A stretch of 64,000 bases of DNA from Stieleria marina (GTDB lineage Bacteria > Planctomycetota > Planctomycetia > Pirellulales > Pirellulaceae), in contig CP036526.1 in assembly GCA_007741555.1 (NCBI GenBank), positions 1,798,001 to 1,862,000 on the forward strand, in the 5' to 3' direction. The position numbers and the translations under genes were made by a program. Position 1 is the first letter of the stretch. The number at the start of each line of letters is the position of its first letter. The notes beneath the pieces were generated by a model, which saw only the letters and a program-made list of their open reading frames with translations, did no database searches and had not been told where the DNA came from. Positions 17,926-27,257 of the stretch are shown in pieces.

Positions 17926-18978
17926 TTATTTGCCAGCTGGCAAGTCAAAGTCGCCCGACACATCTCGCCAACAGCAGTGGATGTGATTGGCTGGGTTGCC
18001 TTCGGCGTCGGCTTGCGTGTTGACAAACTCGATCAGAAAACGCTTGCCGCGGATTCGATAGTAGTGTCCGATGCCGGGCTTTTTGGCTCCGGACCAAGCA
18101 AAGTGTACGTCGTCCCAGCCGTCTTGGTTGATCAGACTTCGACGACCCTTTGCCAGGGGCTCGGGGACGATGTCTGTGTAGACTCGGACAAGTCGCTTCA
18201 GCGTTTTTTGGTTTTCTTCGGAAAGCTCGCTCAGTGCGATTCCGACTGGTTCTTCGACATCGACTTGGGCGTCGCCCGCGAAACGCAGTTCCTTCGGAGC
18301 GTCTTTGTCGATGATGGCCTTGGCTTGATTCTCCTTGCTAAGGGCGTTGATCAGTTTGAATCCGATCTGCTCCTCGCTTTTCAGGACTCGAGTGCCTTTA
18401 CCGAACGGCCCAGGAACATCGGTTTTGACTTCGCCAGGATTTGCGCCAAAGAACTGAGGAGTGCTATCGGCAACTTTTCCATCGCGATAACTGAAATTGA
18501 GTGACAGGTGATGCCCTTCGATACTCAGTCCCCACGGATCCTTGTCGCTGGGTTGGCCAAAGAAGGTGACGAAGTACTTTTGGGGGTCGCGTTCCCAGTT
18601 GCGCTTTTCGCCTTCCAGTTCACGCACGACCGCTTCCATCAGCATGGTCTTGCTGGCTTTGTCGTAGCCGGCTTCGCTAAGTGTTGCACGAATCAGTCGC
18701 AGTGCGGAACTCCGTTGAGCGGAATTCATGTCCCGCAGTGCCAAACCCTTGCGGGTCTTTTTGGGGATGAAGTGCCAGTCGACGCGTTGATCTGAATCGT
18801 AGGGAACGATCGCTTTGGCTTTTTGATCTTCGTCCAGGGAACTCAGAAACGAATCGGCAAACGTTTTTGCCTGAACACCGGGGGGATCGCTGACTTTCAA
18901 GCCAGTGATTGCCAGAGCGGCTAAGCAAATTGATGCTGCAAAATACAGTCGAAAAGAACGTAGTCGAACGAAACGCAT
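17926..18978 (-). CDS. DUF3500 domain-containing exported protein
   Basis: About 350 residues from the ATG at 18978, chosen because it gives a signal peptide (FRLYFAASICLAALAITGL); the frame is open to 19065. The mature part shows the DUF3500 pattern: SALRLIRATLSEAGYDKASK near 90, FFGQPSDKDPWGLSIEGHH near 138, LNFSYRDGKV, and a C-terminal YYRIRGKRFLIEFVNTQADA with HIHCCWRDVSGDF at the end. DUF3500 proteins are common in planctomycetes and some other bacteria, but no activity has been assigned. The gene is divergent from the TPR gene at 19155. Confidence 0.86.
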   Translation of the reverse strand: MRFVRLRSFRLYFAASICLAALAITGLKVSDPPGVQAKTFADSFLSSLDEDQKAKAIVPYDSDQRVDWHFIPKKTRKGLALRDMNSAQRSSALRLIRATLSEAGYDKASKTMLMEAVVRELEGEKRNWERDPQKYFVTFFGQPSDKDPWGLSIEGHHLSLNFSYRDGKVADSTPQFFGANPGEVKTDVPGPFGKGTRVLKSEEQIGFKLINALSKENQAKAIIDKDAPKELRFAGDAQVDVEEPVGIALSELSEENQKTLKRLVRVYTDIVPEPLAKGRRSLINQDGWDDVHFAWSGAKKPGIGHYYRIRGKRFLIEFVNTQADAEGNPANHIHCCWRDVSGDFDLPAGK

Positions 18979-19009
18979 GAAACGAAATCTCTTCAAGGGG
19001 CGGGGAGGG

Positions 19010-19029
19010 AGATGGGGAGCACCCCATCT
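19010..19029. other. Perfect hairpin in divergent promoter region
   Basis: AGATGGGG, loop AGCA, CCCCATCT: an 8-bp perfect palindrome-like stem in the 176-base region between the divergent DUF3500 and TPR genes, about 32 bases from the DUF3500 start. Its place fits an operator or a leader hairpin; nothing else supports a specific function. Confidence 0.35.
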
Positions 19030-19154
19030 TAGAAGAGATAGCCGCGGGAGTGTACCGTCAGCCAAATCGTTGTGGCTGCGGTTCGGATTGTTTGCGTCGG
19101 GATCCCGCCAACACCTAAGATTAAAGGCAATCCACCTCGCACGGGAGCAGCTCG

Positions 19155-20342
19155 ATGTCGTCCAGATTGCTACGTTTTTCGGTCGTTCTGTTTGCGTGCT
19201 GCGTGTGCGTCACGTCGTACGCCTGTTTGTGGGACACAGAGACGCTATGGCAGGAGCGAGGATTTGCGCCGTCAACGTTGGAGGTCATCGTTGGAAAATT
19301 TCCGCGACATTCGGATGCCTACTATGAGTGGCGACGAAAAGATCGGTTGAAAAAGTTAGAGTCCGAGCCGCAGAACGATGCCTTGATCGACGACCTTGCT
19401 GTTGCGTATGAGAAGTTGGGACGGCACGGCGATGCAATCGCAGCTGCCCGATCTCAGTTGGCACGACAGCCCAAGCGTTACGAAACACTGGCCAACCTGG
19501 GAACGTTTTTGATTCATGATGGCCAATTGGAAGAGGGGCTCGGGTATATCGAGCAAGCTATCGAGGTGAATCCTGATGCGCATTTTGGACGTGAAAAATA
19601 CCAACGACTCTTAGTGAAGTACTTGTTGCTGAAGTCCAGCGACGGCAAATATGAATTGCCGCTTGCAAGCAGTCGGATCGATGAGAAGTCTTTTTGGTAC
19701 AACTATCTGTTCGTTCGTTTTGCAGCGATTGAACTGAGCGACGGAGAAGCCACCTCGCTTGACAAGGCAGAGCTTTTGGCTGCGTTGGAGGGGGTGACCG
19801 GAATGATGCGGTTTTCGCGTCATGATCATCCGGTGTTGTTGGAAGTGCTGGGCGAAATCTTGCAGGCGCTCGGGCACAAACGTCTGGCGTACCGCAGCTA
19901 TCGCAAAGCGGCTTTGGCCAGCGAGGACGAATCGGCAAGAAACGCATACGAACTGTTTGCGTCGCGTGTAATTGACGGGCAATATCAGAGAGGCAATACG
20001 GACGAGCCGATCTCAGTCGAGATGGTCAATGCGAGATTCGATTCCGAGCAACGCGATGCCGACGAATGGTTTGCCAATGTGGCGAAGAAAGAAGCCGAGT
20101 GGATCGCGGATGATGAAGACGTCGATGCGCGGTTCGCTGAGGCTTTTCGATTGCCGCCGGTCTCCGTCGATCTGGATGATGATGAAATCGACCGATCACC
20201 GCACCATGTAATGGGGAATCCAGCAGGCGTCTTTGTCGGCAAGTTGATCATCGCCGGAATGGGGATCGCTGGAATTCTGGGGTGTGTCTTGCTATTGGTC
20301 ATGCACCGCAAAAGAAGTCGCCGATTGCCCACAGGCAGATGA
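19155..20342 (+). CDS. TPR-repeat protein with signal peptide and C-terminal membrane helix
   Basis: 395 residues. The N-terminus is a signal peptide ending around CVTSYACLWDTETLW, possibly with a lipobox-like cysteine. Residues 70-160 hold tetratricopeptide-like repeats (IDDLAVAYEKLGRHGDAIAA, then YETLANLGTFLIHDGQLEEG). An acidic, Asp/Glu-rich stretch follows (around 290-350), then one transmembrane helix (VFVGKLIIAGMGIAGILG) and a basic tail (HRKRSRRLP), giving an extracytoplasmic protein anchored at its C-terminus. No enzyme motif was found. It is divergent from the DUF3500 gene and converges on the exopolysaccharide genes, so no operon partner is evident. Function unknown. Confidence 0.8.
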   Translation: MSSRLLRFSVVLFACCVCVTSYACLWDTETLWQERGFAPSTLEVIVGKFPRHSDAYYEWRRKDRLKKLESEPQNDALIDDLAVAYEKLGRHGDAIAAARSQLARQPKRYETLANLGTFLIHDGQLEEGLGYIEQAIEVNPDAHFGREKYQRLLVKYLLLKSSDGKYELPLASSRIDEKSFWYNYLFVRFAAIELSDGEATSLDKAELLAALEGVTGMMRFSRHDHPVLLEVLGEILQALGHKRLAYRSYRKAALASEDESARNAYELFASRVIDGQYQRGNTDEPISVEMVNARFDSEQRDADEWFANVAKKEAEWIADDEDVDARFAEAFRLPPVSVDLDDDEIDRSPHHVMGNPAGVFVGKLIIAGMGIAGILGCVLLLVMHRKRSRRLPTGR

Positions 20343-20369
20343 GCCTGATGGTCGCCCGTCCAGATCACG

Positions 20370-21176
20370 CTAGCCGAACAAAATCTCTTCACTTGGCTTC
20401 TTGCCTGTATCGGTGCGACCTTTGAGTAAGCCGATTTTCTGTAAGACCAACCGCGTGAGGAACGCGGGGTTGGTAGTCAGGTAGCGTTTCCACAAACGTC
20501 CGGGTTCGCGTGTGAGGCGGAAAAGCCATTCCAGTCCACGCTTTTGCATCCATGGTGGAGCCTGTTCCAGCAAGCCAGCGTGAAAGGCGAACGCAGCGCC
20601 AACGGCAATCAATGGCATATTCAGACGGTCACGCATCTCGTAGGCAAATACTTCTTGACGCGGGCATCCTAGACCGACGAAACAGATTCCGGCGCCGCTG
20701 TCGTTGATCGTTGCGGCCAGCTCATCGCGTTCCTGTTCGGAAAGAGTCCGGAACTTGGACGCTTGGCTGCCAGCGACTTGCAAGCCGTCGAATTTTTCGC
20801 AAAGACGCTCGGCAAACTTGTCCAGCATTTCTTGGGTGGCGCCAAACAGAAAGACAGGGACTCCTTCCTTGGCAGCGGCTTGGCAGATTCGCAGCGTTAG
20901 CTCCGGTCCGTACACGCGATCCTTTAGCTCGGTTCCATACAGCCAGTTCAACGCCCAGCGAACCGGTTGGCCGTCCGGGCAAACCAGGTCAAACTGATTG
21001 AGCCGGAAGTTGTGTGCATTGTCCTTCACGCCCGTCATCACACCGTGAACAGCCAGCGCAGTCACAGCCATGCTTTCGCGTTTTTTACCAGCCGTGATGA
21101 CACGGTCCACGGCGGCTTCGTAGTCAATCGCGTTGACATCAATGCCCAGGACGCTGTGTTGGCCTTTGTCGATCAT
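20370..21176 (-). CDS. WecG/TagA/CpsF family glycosyltransferase
   Basis: 268 residues. Diagnostic motifs are VLGIDVNAIDYEAAVDRVI at the start, CPDGQPVRWALNWLYGTEL near 70, DRVYGPELTLRICQAA near 92, FLFGATQEM near 112 and FVGLGCPRQEVFAYEM near 165. The family transfers N-acetylmannosamine or related sugars to a lipid-linked intermediate in wall teichoic acid, enterobacterial common antigen or exopolysaccharide synthesis; the enzyme is peripheral on the cytoplasmic face. It is the last gene of a four-gene minus-strand set with a polysaccharide deacetylase, a sugar transferase and a Wzz-like protein. The sugar donor cannot be deduced. Confidence 0.92.
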   Translation of the reverse strand: MIDKGQHSVLGIDVNAIDYEAAVDRVITAGKKRESMAVTALAVHGVMTGVKDNAHNFRLNQFDLVCPDGQPVRWALNWLYGTELKDRVYGPELTLRICQAAAKEGVPVFLFGATQEMLDKFAERLCEKFDGLQVAGSQASKFRTLSEQERDELAATINDSGAGICFVGLGCPRQEVFAYEMRDRLNMPLIAVGAAFAFHAGLLEQAPPWMQKRGLEWLFRLTREPGRLWKRYLTTNPAFLTRLVLQKIGLLKGRTDTGKKPSEEILFG

Positions 21177-21233
21177 GGAAGTTTAGGAAATCCGAGGGGT
21201 GATTGGTTTGCGTGGCGACTGGATGGGGGCGTC

Positions 21234-22256
21234 TTAGCGAGCAGCGATAGCAGCGTCTGCGGCCGGATGATCTGTATCGAGTGACGAATCGCGATCAATG
21301 TTGGGGTCCAACGCTGCAACTTGGTCAATCATGCAGCGAACGTCAAACGACTCGGCGTATTTTTTCAGTGCCCAGCGTACGATGGCAATTTTGTCGGCAC
21401 GAGCCATGTTCATGGCTGGAAAGTAGGCCATGTCCGAATCATCTTCGCGGCCCATAAAATCCGGCGGATGCAACAGCAGCGAAGGCGGCGTGCCCGTCAT
21501 GCGGCAAAGTCGCAGTGCAGTGGAAAAGTATGCCTTGGCTGCCAGCGTCGAAAAACTTGCTAGATACGTGAAGTAACTAAAGTGAATCGGGGTCCGGGCG
21601 AATGGAAGCACCGTTACAGGAACTTCCCAGAGATTCGTCGCTTGGCGGTCGTCATTACCGGCAACGGAGCGTTGGAACGGGCGATTGGGATGCCTCATCG
21701 ACTTGAATCCGCCGTACAGCTGTTTGGCTTTTTCACGCTGTTCACCCTGCAGTTTCGTGCGCATCAGAAACACTGCGCGAGCAATCGGCGCCATCGAAGT
21801 GGGAAAAATAGAAGCGTCGTAGACGTAGTCGTTTTTTGCCAAAACTCTTAGTACTTGATCGGGGCAGCTGAATCCCGGACCGCGAAAACCAAGCGGCCGT
21901 CGCCCCAGGTGGTCGCGAATTCGTTGGTCCGTCGTTTCGATCTCCGCCGTAATCTCGCTAGGCTCCATCGTGTGCATCCACGGGAGGTGATTGAGCGAGT
22001 GATTGGCGGGTTCCCAATTGGGAAGGCGGTCAAATGACCGGGCTGCGGCGATGTTTTGGTCGTCGGCCAAGTCGCGGCCGACGATAAAGACCGTGAGCGG
22101 AAGATTCAGCTCGCCCAGAGTTTCGACGATTCGATCGGCTGCCAGCGGCAGGTAACTGCTTTGCTCCGCCCAGTCGTCTCGTCCGGCGGCTCGCAGGTAG
22201 GCCCACTTGTTGTCGAAGTCCAGCGAGATGCTGGCGATTTTCTTTTTTTGACTCAC
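21234..22256 (-). CDS. Polysaccharide deacetylase family protein (NodB-like)
   Basis: 340 residues. The NodB-homology features are [14 protein letters not shown] at the N-terminus (metal-binding Asp pair in DFD), [13 protein letters not shown] near 88 (the His-x3-His zinc pair), and [14 protein letters not shown] near 122. The C-terminal half has [14 protein letters not shown], with the second catalytic His region. Such enzymes remove acetyl or formyl groups from glycans or lipid-linked sugars. No signal peptide is seen, so it probably works on the cytoplasmic side. It lies between the sugar transferase and WecG-type genes on the same strand, which supports a role in exopolysaccharide synthesis. 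ATG at 22256 fits the family start. Confidence 0.88.
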   Translation of the reverse strand: MSQKKKIASISLDFDNKWAYLRAAGRDDWAEQSSYLPLAADRIVETLGELNLPLTVFIVGRDLADDQNIAAARSFDRLPNWEPANHSLNHLPWMHTMEPSEITAEIETTDQRIRDHLGRRPLGFRGPGFSCPDQVLRVLAKNDYVYDASIFPTSMAPIARAVFLMRTKLQGEQREKAKQLYGGFKSMRHPNRPFQRSVAGNDDRQATNLWEVPVTVLPFARTPIHFSYFTYLASFSTLAAKAYFSTALRLCRMTGTPPSLLLHPPDFMGREDDSDMAYFPAMNMARADKIAIVRWALKKYAESFDVRCMIDQVAALDPNIDRDSSLDTDHPAADAAIAAR

Positions 22257-22337
22257 ATCATTACTTGTCGTTTTGCTGCGCGCGACTGTTGTCAGCAGTC
22301 GGCAGCGAGAAAATCGTTCGCCTGTTGTTCCCCGAGT

Positions 22338-23543
22338 CTATTCGCTTCCGCGACCCGTCAACGGGACCAGAAACGTAAGGGCGATCAGTCGCAGGTCGCG
22401 AATCAATCCGATGCGGTCGATGTACTGCAAATCCATTCGCATCCATTCGTCAAAGGTCTTGGCCTTGGCTTTATTAACTTGCCAGTTGCAGGTCATGCCC
22501 GGTTTGGCGTCCAGTCGACGTCGGTGCCAATTGTTGCAAGCACGACTTTCATGCCAAGGCAGCGGCCGCGGACCGACCAGTGACATGTCGCCTTTGAGGA
22601 CGTTCCAGAGCTGTGGTAGTTCATCGATGCAGGATGCACGCAGGAAGCGTCCCACTTTTGTCACGCGAGGATCCTTGTCGACTTTAAAAGCCGGTCCGTC
22701 GCGGTGGTTGGCGTCGCTCAATTCAGCCTTGCGAGCTTCCGCATCCACGACCATCGATCGCATTTTGTAGATTTTGAATGGACGACCGCGTAGGCCTTCG
22801 CGAGTCTGTGTGAACAACGCCGGGCCGGGGCTGGTGAATTTCACCATGGCCATGCTGCCCAGAATAATCGGGCTACCGAGGGTCAGCCCCACCGAAGCGC
22901 CAAAGATATCCAACGACCGCTTGACGGCCATTCTCATCATCGGACGCGGAACCATTGGGTCTTCGCCAGAAACCTGTACGTTGGCTTCATCGACACGCAA
23001 CCATCGCTGTGACGGATCATCACCGAGTCGCTGCTTTTTGCCGCTTGGAAAATCGTCGGAATCAAAACCTTCGGGGTCGTGAACCTTCAAGTCCAATTTG
23101 ACATTCAGATTCAGACGCTGGGTCTCCGCTGTCAGACGATCCAAGACCGCACGGCCGCCCATCTCTGGAGTGTCGACCAACAGGATGCCAAACTTGTTTG
23201 CGCTCAGGACACCTTTCTGATCGGTCATGCGCACGTTGCGGTGCAACAAGCGAACGAGCAATCGTTTTCGGCGGCGCTTCTGAATGCTACCGACCAATTC
23301 AAGTGTCAAGACGCAGAAAGGAATCGAGCGACGTGTCGCGCGCATCCTCTCTCTAGCAATCTCGCGGTTGAATTCGCCGGTCGTAAGCAACAGGTCTTGT
23401 CCCTGTCGATTACCTAGTCCGGTCCATTCGCTAACCAAGGCTCCGAGCACGTTTAATATCCCGTTTAAGATGTCAACACGATTCCTGTCGCGTAGCCATC
23501 TTCTCAAGTTGAAAATCAGGGCTGCTTTCCCGCAGACGCCCAA
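22338..23543 (-). CDS. Undecaprenyl-phosphate sugar transferase with degenerate GGDEF-like N-domain
   Basis: 401 residues in the open frame; the first codon is TTG, and the true start is uncertain. The C-terminal 200 residues are a bacterial sugar transferase (WcaJ/PglC-type): [16 protein letters not shown] with a membrane hairpin, [34 protein letters not shown] and [14 protein letters not shown]. It would move a hexose-1-phosphate onto undecaprenyl phosphate to start exopolysaccharide repeats. Residues about 45-165 resemble a GGDEF fold, with [13 protein letters not shown] where GGDEF would be, so the catalytic signature is lost. The membrane helices usual in full-length WbaP are absent. It sits in the four-gene exopolysaccharide set. 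Confidence 0.88.
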   Translation of the reverse strand: MGVCGKAALIFNLRRWLRDRNRVDILNGILNVLGALVSEWTGLGNRQGQDLLLTTGEFNREIARERMRATRRSIPFCVLTLELVGSIQKRRRKRLLVRLLHRNVRMTDQKGVLSANKFGILLVDTPEMGGRAVLDRLTAETQRLNLNVKLDLKVHDPEGFDSDDFPSGKKQRLGDDPSQRWLRVDEANVQVSGEDPMVPRPMMRMAVKRSLDIFGASVGLTLGSPIILGSMAMVKFTSPGPALFTQTREGLRGRPFKIYKMRSMVVDAEARKAELSDANHRDGPAFKVDKDPRVTKVGRFLRASCIDELPQLWNVLKGDMSLVGPRPLPWHESRACNNWHRRRLDAKPGMTCNWQVNKAKAKTFDEWMRMDLQYIDRIGLIRDLRLIALTFLVPLTGRGSE

Positions 23544-23584
23544 AAAAACACGTTGTATAAATCAAATCTCTGTCGTTGCAGCCC

Positions 23585-25117
23585 TTACAGGCTTTCGACC
23601 GGTCCCACTGGAAACGGTTCATGTTTGGTGCGGCCATTTCGGCGCTGATGCGAAAACGTTTCCGACCACATCGGCAGTGCTGTCTGTCGCAAAATTGCTT
23701 GCAGAGCAGCCGCCAACAATCCCAAGGCTCCGGCCAGAACCAAAAGCGTCAAGCGTGGTGGGCCGACTTTCTTGAGGTTCAAGGAAGCTGGCTGAATCAC
23801 TGCCACGTCGGACAGTTCTTGCGTGTCGAGTGCCGACACGATTCGTGCTTCTTCCAGGCTTTTGGAGTGAGCCAAAAAGTTCTTCTCAGCGACATCACTT
23901 GCCCACTGCAGTTCGGCCAATTCAATTCCGTCGGTGTTTAATCGCACCAAGTCAGTGTTAGCGTGATCGACAGCGGCAGCGAGCGATTCGTAGCGACTTT
24001 TCAGTCCAGCTGCTTTTGCAAACGTGGCTTCGTACTCGCCTTGTAGTTTTTGATACACCGGGTTGATCGCTTCCAGCGACTGTTCGCGATCCTTGTCTTC
24101 GTTGTCCAGGATGTCCTGGCTGCCCGACATCGTCTTTTGCACCAGGCGGTACTTGGGATGCGAAGGCTTTAGCTTGGCCATCGCTTCGCTGTTGGCGATC
24201 TGTGCAGAGTAAAGTGCTGTCCGCATGTCTTCGCCTGCTTTGCTGGCGATGCCTTTGGTGACGGACGTGGGCACCCACTGTTCGACTTGAGCGAGGCGGA
24301 TTTTCAAAGCACTCGCGTGACTGTCGGCTTCGGCAAATGCACTTTGTGCTTCGTCGCGGCTCAGTTCCAGCGAACTGATGCGTGTGCTCAAAGCTTCTTC
24401 GGCGGCTTTAACGCTAAGCCAACCCATCTTGGCTTTGGTGCCCTGCAGTAGTTGTTGGCTCGCGATCGCGGATTTTCGGCTGTCGTCGACTTCTTTTTCA
24501 AAGAACTCCAAAGAGCCAGTCGCTTGGTGAGCTTCGACGTGAAAGCGTTTGTATTCGTCCATCAAGGTTTGGACGATTTTGCGGACCAAAATCGGGTCGG
24601 AACCTTCGCCAAAAACCGTGACCGTGTAGGTGTCTTTCGGAACTGCAACGTCCACCCAGTTCTGGACCCGTTGGATCGCTTCTTCGAGAGCGATCTGGTT
24701 GTCGTATTCTTCGGTTTCGACGGAGCTTTTGGCTCCCGGCAAAGAGGGGATGAAACTGGTGAGATTATTGACACCCTTTTCGATCCAAGTGCGTGGCTGG
24801 TTGATTTCGTCGATGCCGACACTGTTAACAACGCGTTCAGCGATTTCTCGGCTGCTAAGCATTCGCGCCACGCTGACGACTTCCGACTTGCGGCTCTCCA
24901 TCAGCGAAATCGTTTTGGAGCTCTGAGCAGTTGGGTCGATCGAAACCGCTCCCCGACCCAGGCGGACAAACATCAGTCCGTCGCTTCCGTAACGATTGGG
25001 CCATGCAAAGACCAATGTTGCCAGGACTGCGGACGTGATCAGGAAAGTCGCAATGAAAGACTTGCGCCGGTCATTGATAGTGCGAATGATGTCGGAAAGC
25101 GTTGCGCTCGCCATCAT
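23585..25117 (-). CDS. Wzz/GumC-like polysaccharide chain-length or co-polymerase protein
   Basis: About 510 residues from the ATG at 25117 (the frame opens at a GTG at 25138). An N-terminal helix SFIATFLITSAVLATLVFAW is followed by a periplasmic Wzz-type beta-alpha region (GSDGLMFVRLGRGAVSIDP, REIAERVVNSVGIDE). A long coiled coil (about 170-400) and a second helix near the C-terminus (RLTLLVLAGALGLLAAAL) follow. There is no tyrosine-kinase domain. Wzz/GumC proteins control polymer length or link the polymerase to the export channel. The gene heads the minus-strand set that continues with the sugar transferase, deacetylase and WecG-type genes. No polymerase or flippase is present in the window. 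Confidence 0.88.
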   Translation of the reverse strand: MMASATLSDIIRTINDRRKSFIATFLITSAVLATLVFAWPNRYGSDGLMFVRLGRGAVSIDPTAQSSKTISLMESRKSEVVSVARMLSSREIAERVVNSVGIDEINQPRTWIEKGVNNLTSFIPSLPGAKSSVETEEYDNQIALEEAIQRVQNWVDVAVPKDTYTVTVFGEGSDPILVRKIVQTLMDEYKRFHVEAHQATGSLEFFEKEVDDSRKSAIASQQLLQGTKAKMGWLSVKAAEEALSTRISSLELSRDEAQSAFAEADSHASALKIRLAQVEQWVPTSVTKGIASKAGEDMRTALYSAQIANSEAMAKLKPSHPKYRLVQKTMSGSQDILDNEDKDREQSLEAINPVYQKLQGEYEATFAKAAGLKSRYESLAAAVDHANTDLVRLNTDGIELAELQWASDVAEKNFLAHSKSLEEARIVSALDTQELSDVAVIQPASLNLKKVGPPRLTLLVLAGALGLLAAALQAILRQTALPMWSETFSHQRRNGRTKHEPFPVGPVESL

Positions 25118-25156
25118 TTCTACTGGTCGCCGTTCCACAATAATGACTCTTTGTCT

Positions 25157-25324
25157 TTAGGGTTCGTTGGAGAATTGGAAGTTCGAGTTGGAGGTGCCGA
25201 TTCTGGTTAAATCAGGATTCCTGACCCAGATCTCCCAGCTCCCCCTAAAGTAAATACTCCACCAGCCTGTTTCCGCCAGATTCACCAGCGTAATAGTTGT
25301 AATCAGCGAACTAGGTTGGTTCAT
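25157..25324 (-). CDS. Possible 55-residue ORF upstream of the Wzz-like gene
   Basis: A reading frame of 55 codons plus stop (start ATG 25324, stop TAA 25157-25159) ends about 40 bases before the ATG of the Wzz-like gene at 25117, on the same strand. The product is Trp- and Asn-rich (ETGWWSIYFRGSWEIW, then RIGTSNSNFQFSN) without a signal or membrane helix. No family was recognised. It could be a small leader protein, or chance in a long untranslated leader. Coding is not proven. Confidence 0.2.
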   Translation of the reverse strand: MNQPSSLITTITLVNLAETGWWSIYFRGSWEIWVRNPDLTRIGTSNSNFQFSNEP

Positions 25325-25678
25325 ACCACCTTTTCGGGTTTTTCGGGCAAAGTGGGCAGGTAGCGCCGAGAATGGGTTTTAGGGTGGTGAATCGGATGTT
25401 TTTTTTGACGCCAAGCCAATCTCCTTGGTTTTCAACCGTCCATGCGGTGGGGGAATTCGGCGATTTTGGAGCAATCGGCTCCCCTCGCTGATTTCGCCCG
25501 GTGCCCGCAAATACGGCAAAATCCCTTCTCTGTGTCTGTAGACGCGTGAAGTCGATGGGCGATCTGCATCAAATTTCCGGTTGTCTTTATCCAGTCGAAG
25601 GGGAATCGATAGATTGTGAAGCAATTACTACGTTCATTCCCGGCCACTTTCGCCTCCGCACCCACCGGTAAATCGTTC
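25325..25678. other. Intergenic region between divergent Wzz-like and methyltransferase genes
   Basis: About 354 bases that hold only weak, overlapping frames. The region must contain promoters for both directions, but no clear -35/-10 pair was found. It includes AT-poor and A-rich stretches and a run of GGTTT/GGGTTTT near 25339-25380. Confidence 0.5.
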
Positions 25679-26362
25679 ATGTCTCAGCCGCTCGTTCCAC
25701 TGCCGCGTACCTTGGAACCCGAGTCGATGGAGTCCCAGGAAGAGGCCCAGCAATACGGTCAAATGGATCACTCGGCCGTGAACCGTCAATTTGTCGATGA
25801 TCTGGTCGCAGGTGGCGACATCGGTCTGCAAGTAATCGACTTGGGATGTGGGACGGCCGCGATTCCGATCCAATTGTGCCAGCGGTTGGATGACGTGCGA
25901 GTCATTGGCGTTGATTCATCGATTTCGATGCTGGAGATCGCCAAAGTTGAAGTCGACTACGCCGGAATGTTGGACCGCATTTTTCTGGAGCAAGGTGACG
26001 CCAAGGCTATCGACGAATTTCAAGAGTCGGCAGCTGACACCGTGATCTCCAATTCGCTGCTGCATCATTTGGCTGACCCCAAGCACGGTCTGGAAGCGGC
26101 GTTTTATTTATGCCGAGACGAAGGGCGATTGTTTCTTCGCGATTTGGTGCGTCCAGGGACTGACGCCGAGGTCGAAAAACTGGTCGCGTTGTACGCCGAA
26201 GGAGAGTCGGGTTTTGCCCAGCAGTTATTGCGGCAATCGTTTCACGCTGCGCTGACGTTGGATGAGATTCGCGAAATCGCCGGGGGCTTTGGCATCGACG
26301 CCGAGCACGTTCAAATGAGTAGCGATCGGCACTGGACAATCGATTGCCAAAAGCCAACCTGA
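25679..26362 (+). CDS. Class I SAM-dependent methyltransferase
   Basis: About 227 residues from the ATG at 25679; the frame opens at a GTG at 25616, but relatives begin close to the LPRTLEPESM segment. The SAM-binding motif I is VIDLGCGTAAIPIQL, followed by the acidic loop GVDSSISMLEIAK, motif VISNSLLHHLADP and GRLFLRDLVRP. The fold is the Methyltransf_11/25 type. Substrate unknown; the enzyme is soluble. The next gene, thyA, starts 71 bases downstream on the same strand and folA follows; folate-derived one-carbon units may be a link, though this is only context. Confidence 0.85.
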   Translation: MSQPLVPLPRTLEPESMESQEEAQQYGQMDHSAVNRQFVDDLVAGGDIGLQVIDLGCGTAAIPIQLCQRLDDVRVIGVDSSISMLEIAKVEVDYAGMLDRIFLEQGDAKAIDEFQESAADTVISNSLLHHLADPKHGLEAAFYLCRDEGRLFLRDLVRPGTDAEVEKLVALYAEGESGFAQQLLRQSFHAALTLDEIREIAGGFGIDAEHVQMSSDRHWTIDCQKPT

Positions 26363-26432
26363 ATTCCGTTGGCCAGAGCCGATCTGAATTGAAGGCCGCT
26401 AACGCCTGCCACCAAGCAACGATGGATTCGCG

Positions 26433-27227
26433 ATGATCGAGTATTTGAGACTGTTAGAAGAAGTAATGGAAAGCGGAATCGATCGCGAAGACCGCACAGG
26501 GGTGGGGACACGCGGTTGTTTCGGGCGGCAAATTCGTTTTGATCTCAGCAAGGGCTTTCCGTTGTTGACAACGAAAAAGCTGCATGTGCGATCGATTTTC
26601 TACGAACTGCTCTGGTTCCTGCGTGGCGACACCAACATCAAATGGCTCAAAGAAAACGGCGTTTCGATTTGGGATGAGTGGGCTGACGAAAACGGCGATC
26701 TCGGCCCCGTTTACGGACACCAGTGGCGTTCTTGGCCTACGCCCGACGGTGGCACCATCGATCAGATAGCGCGGGTGCAGGATCAGATTCGCACCAATCC
26801 CGAATCACGTCGACTGATTGTCAGTGCGTGGAATGTGGCCGATGTCGAAAGCATGGCTTTGCCGCCTTGCCATTTGCTCTTTCAGTTTTATGTTTCGCAG
26901 GGGCGGCTGTCTTGCCAGTTGTACCAACGCAGCGCCGACATCTTTTTGGGAGTTCCGTTCAACATCGCCAGCTACGCTTTGCTGACGATGATGATGGCCA
27001 AAGTCACTGGTTTGGAACCGGGTGACTTTGTGCATACGTTTGGTGATTTGCATCTTTACAACAATCACTTTGACCAAGCACGCCAGCAGCTATCGCGCGA
27101 GCCAAAGCCGTTGCCGAAGATGACGATCACCAAAACGCCCGAATCGATCGACCAATTCGAGTACGACGATTTTCGGTTAACGGATTACGACCCGCATCCA
27201 CGGATCAAAGCGCCTGTCGCGGTCTAG
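26433..27227 (+). CDS. thyA: Thymidylate synthase
   Basis: 264 residues, the same length as E. coli ThyA. Signature features are [20 protein letters not shown] near residue 21, the substrate-gating [19 protein letters not shown] near 51, the catalytic Cys146 in [32 protein letters not shown] near 169 and [12 protein letters not shown] near 207. It converts dUMP to dTMP using 5,10-methylene-tetrahydrofolate, in the cytoplasm. The dihydrofolate released is recycled by the folA product encoded 30 bases downstream, so the two genes very likely form an operon. The start ATG at 26433 matches the family N-terminus. Confidence 0.98.
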   Translation: MIEYLRLLEEVMESGIDREDRTGVGTRGCFGRQIRFDLSKGFPLLTTKKLHVRSIFYELLWFLRGDTNIKWLKENGVSIWDEWADENGDLGPVYGHQWRSWPTPDGGTIDQIARVQDQIRTNPESRRLIVSAWNVADVESMALPPCHLLFQFYVSQGRLSCQLYQRSADIFLGVPFNIASYALLTMMMAKVTGLEPGDFVHTFGDLHLYNNHFDQARQQLSREPKPLPKMTITKTPESIDQFEYDDFRLTDYDPHPRIKAPVAV

Positions 27228-27257
27228 CGTTTTGACGCCAACCAAGGTGACGTTTGC

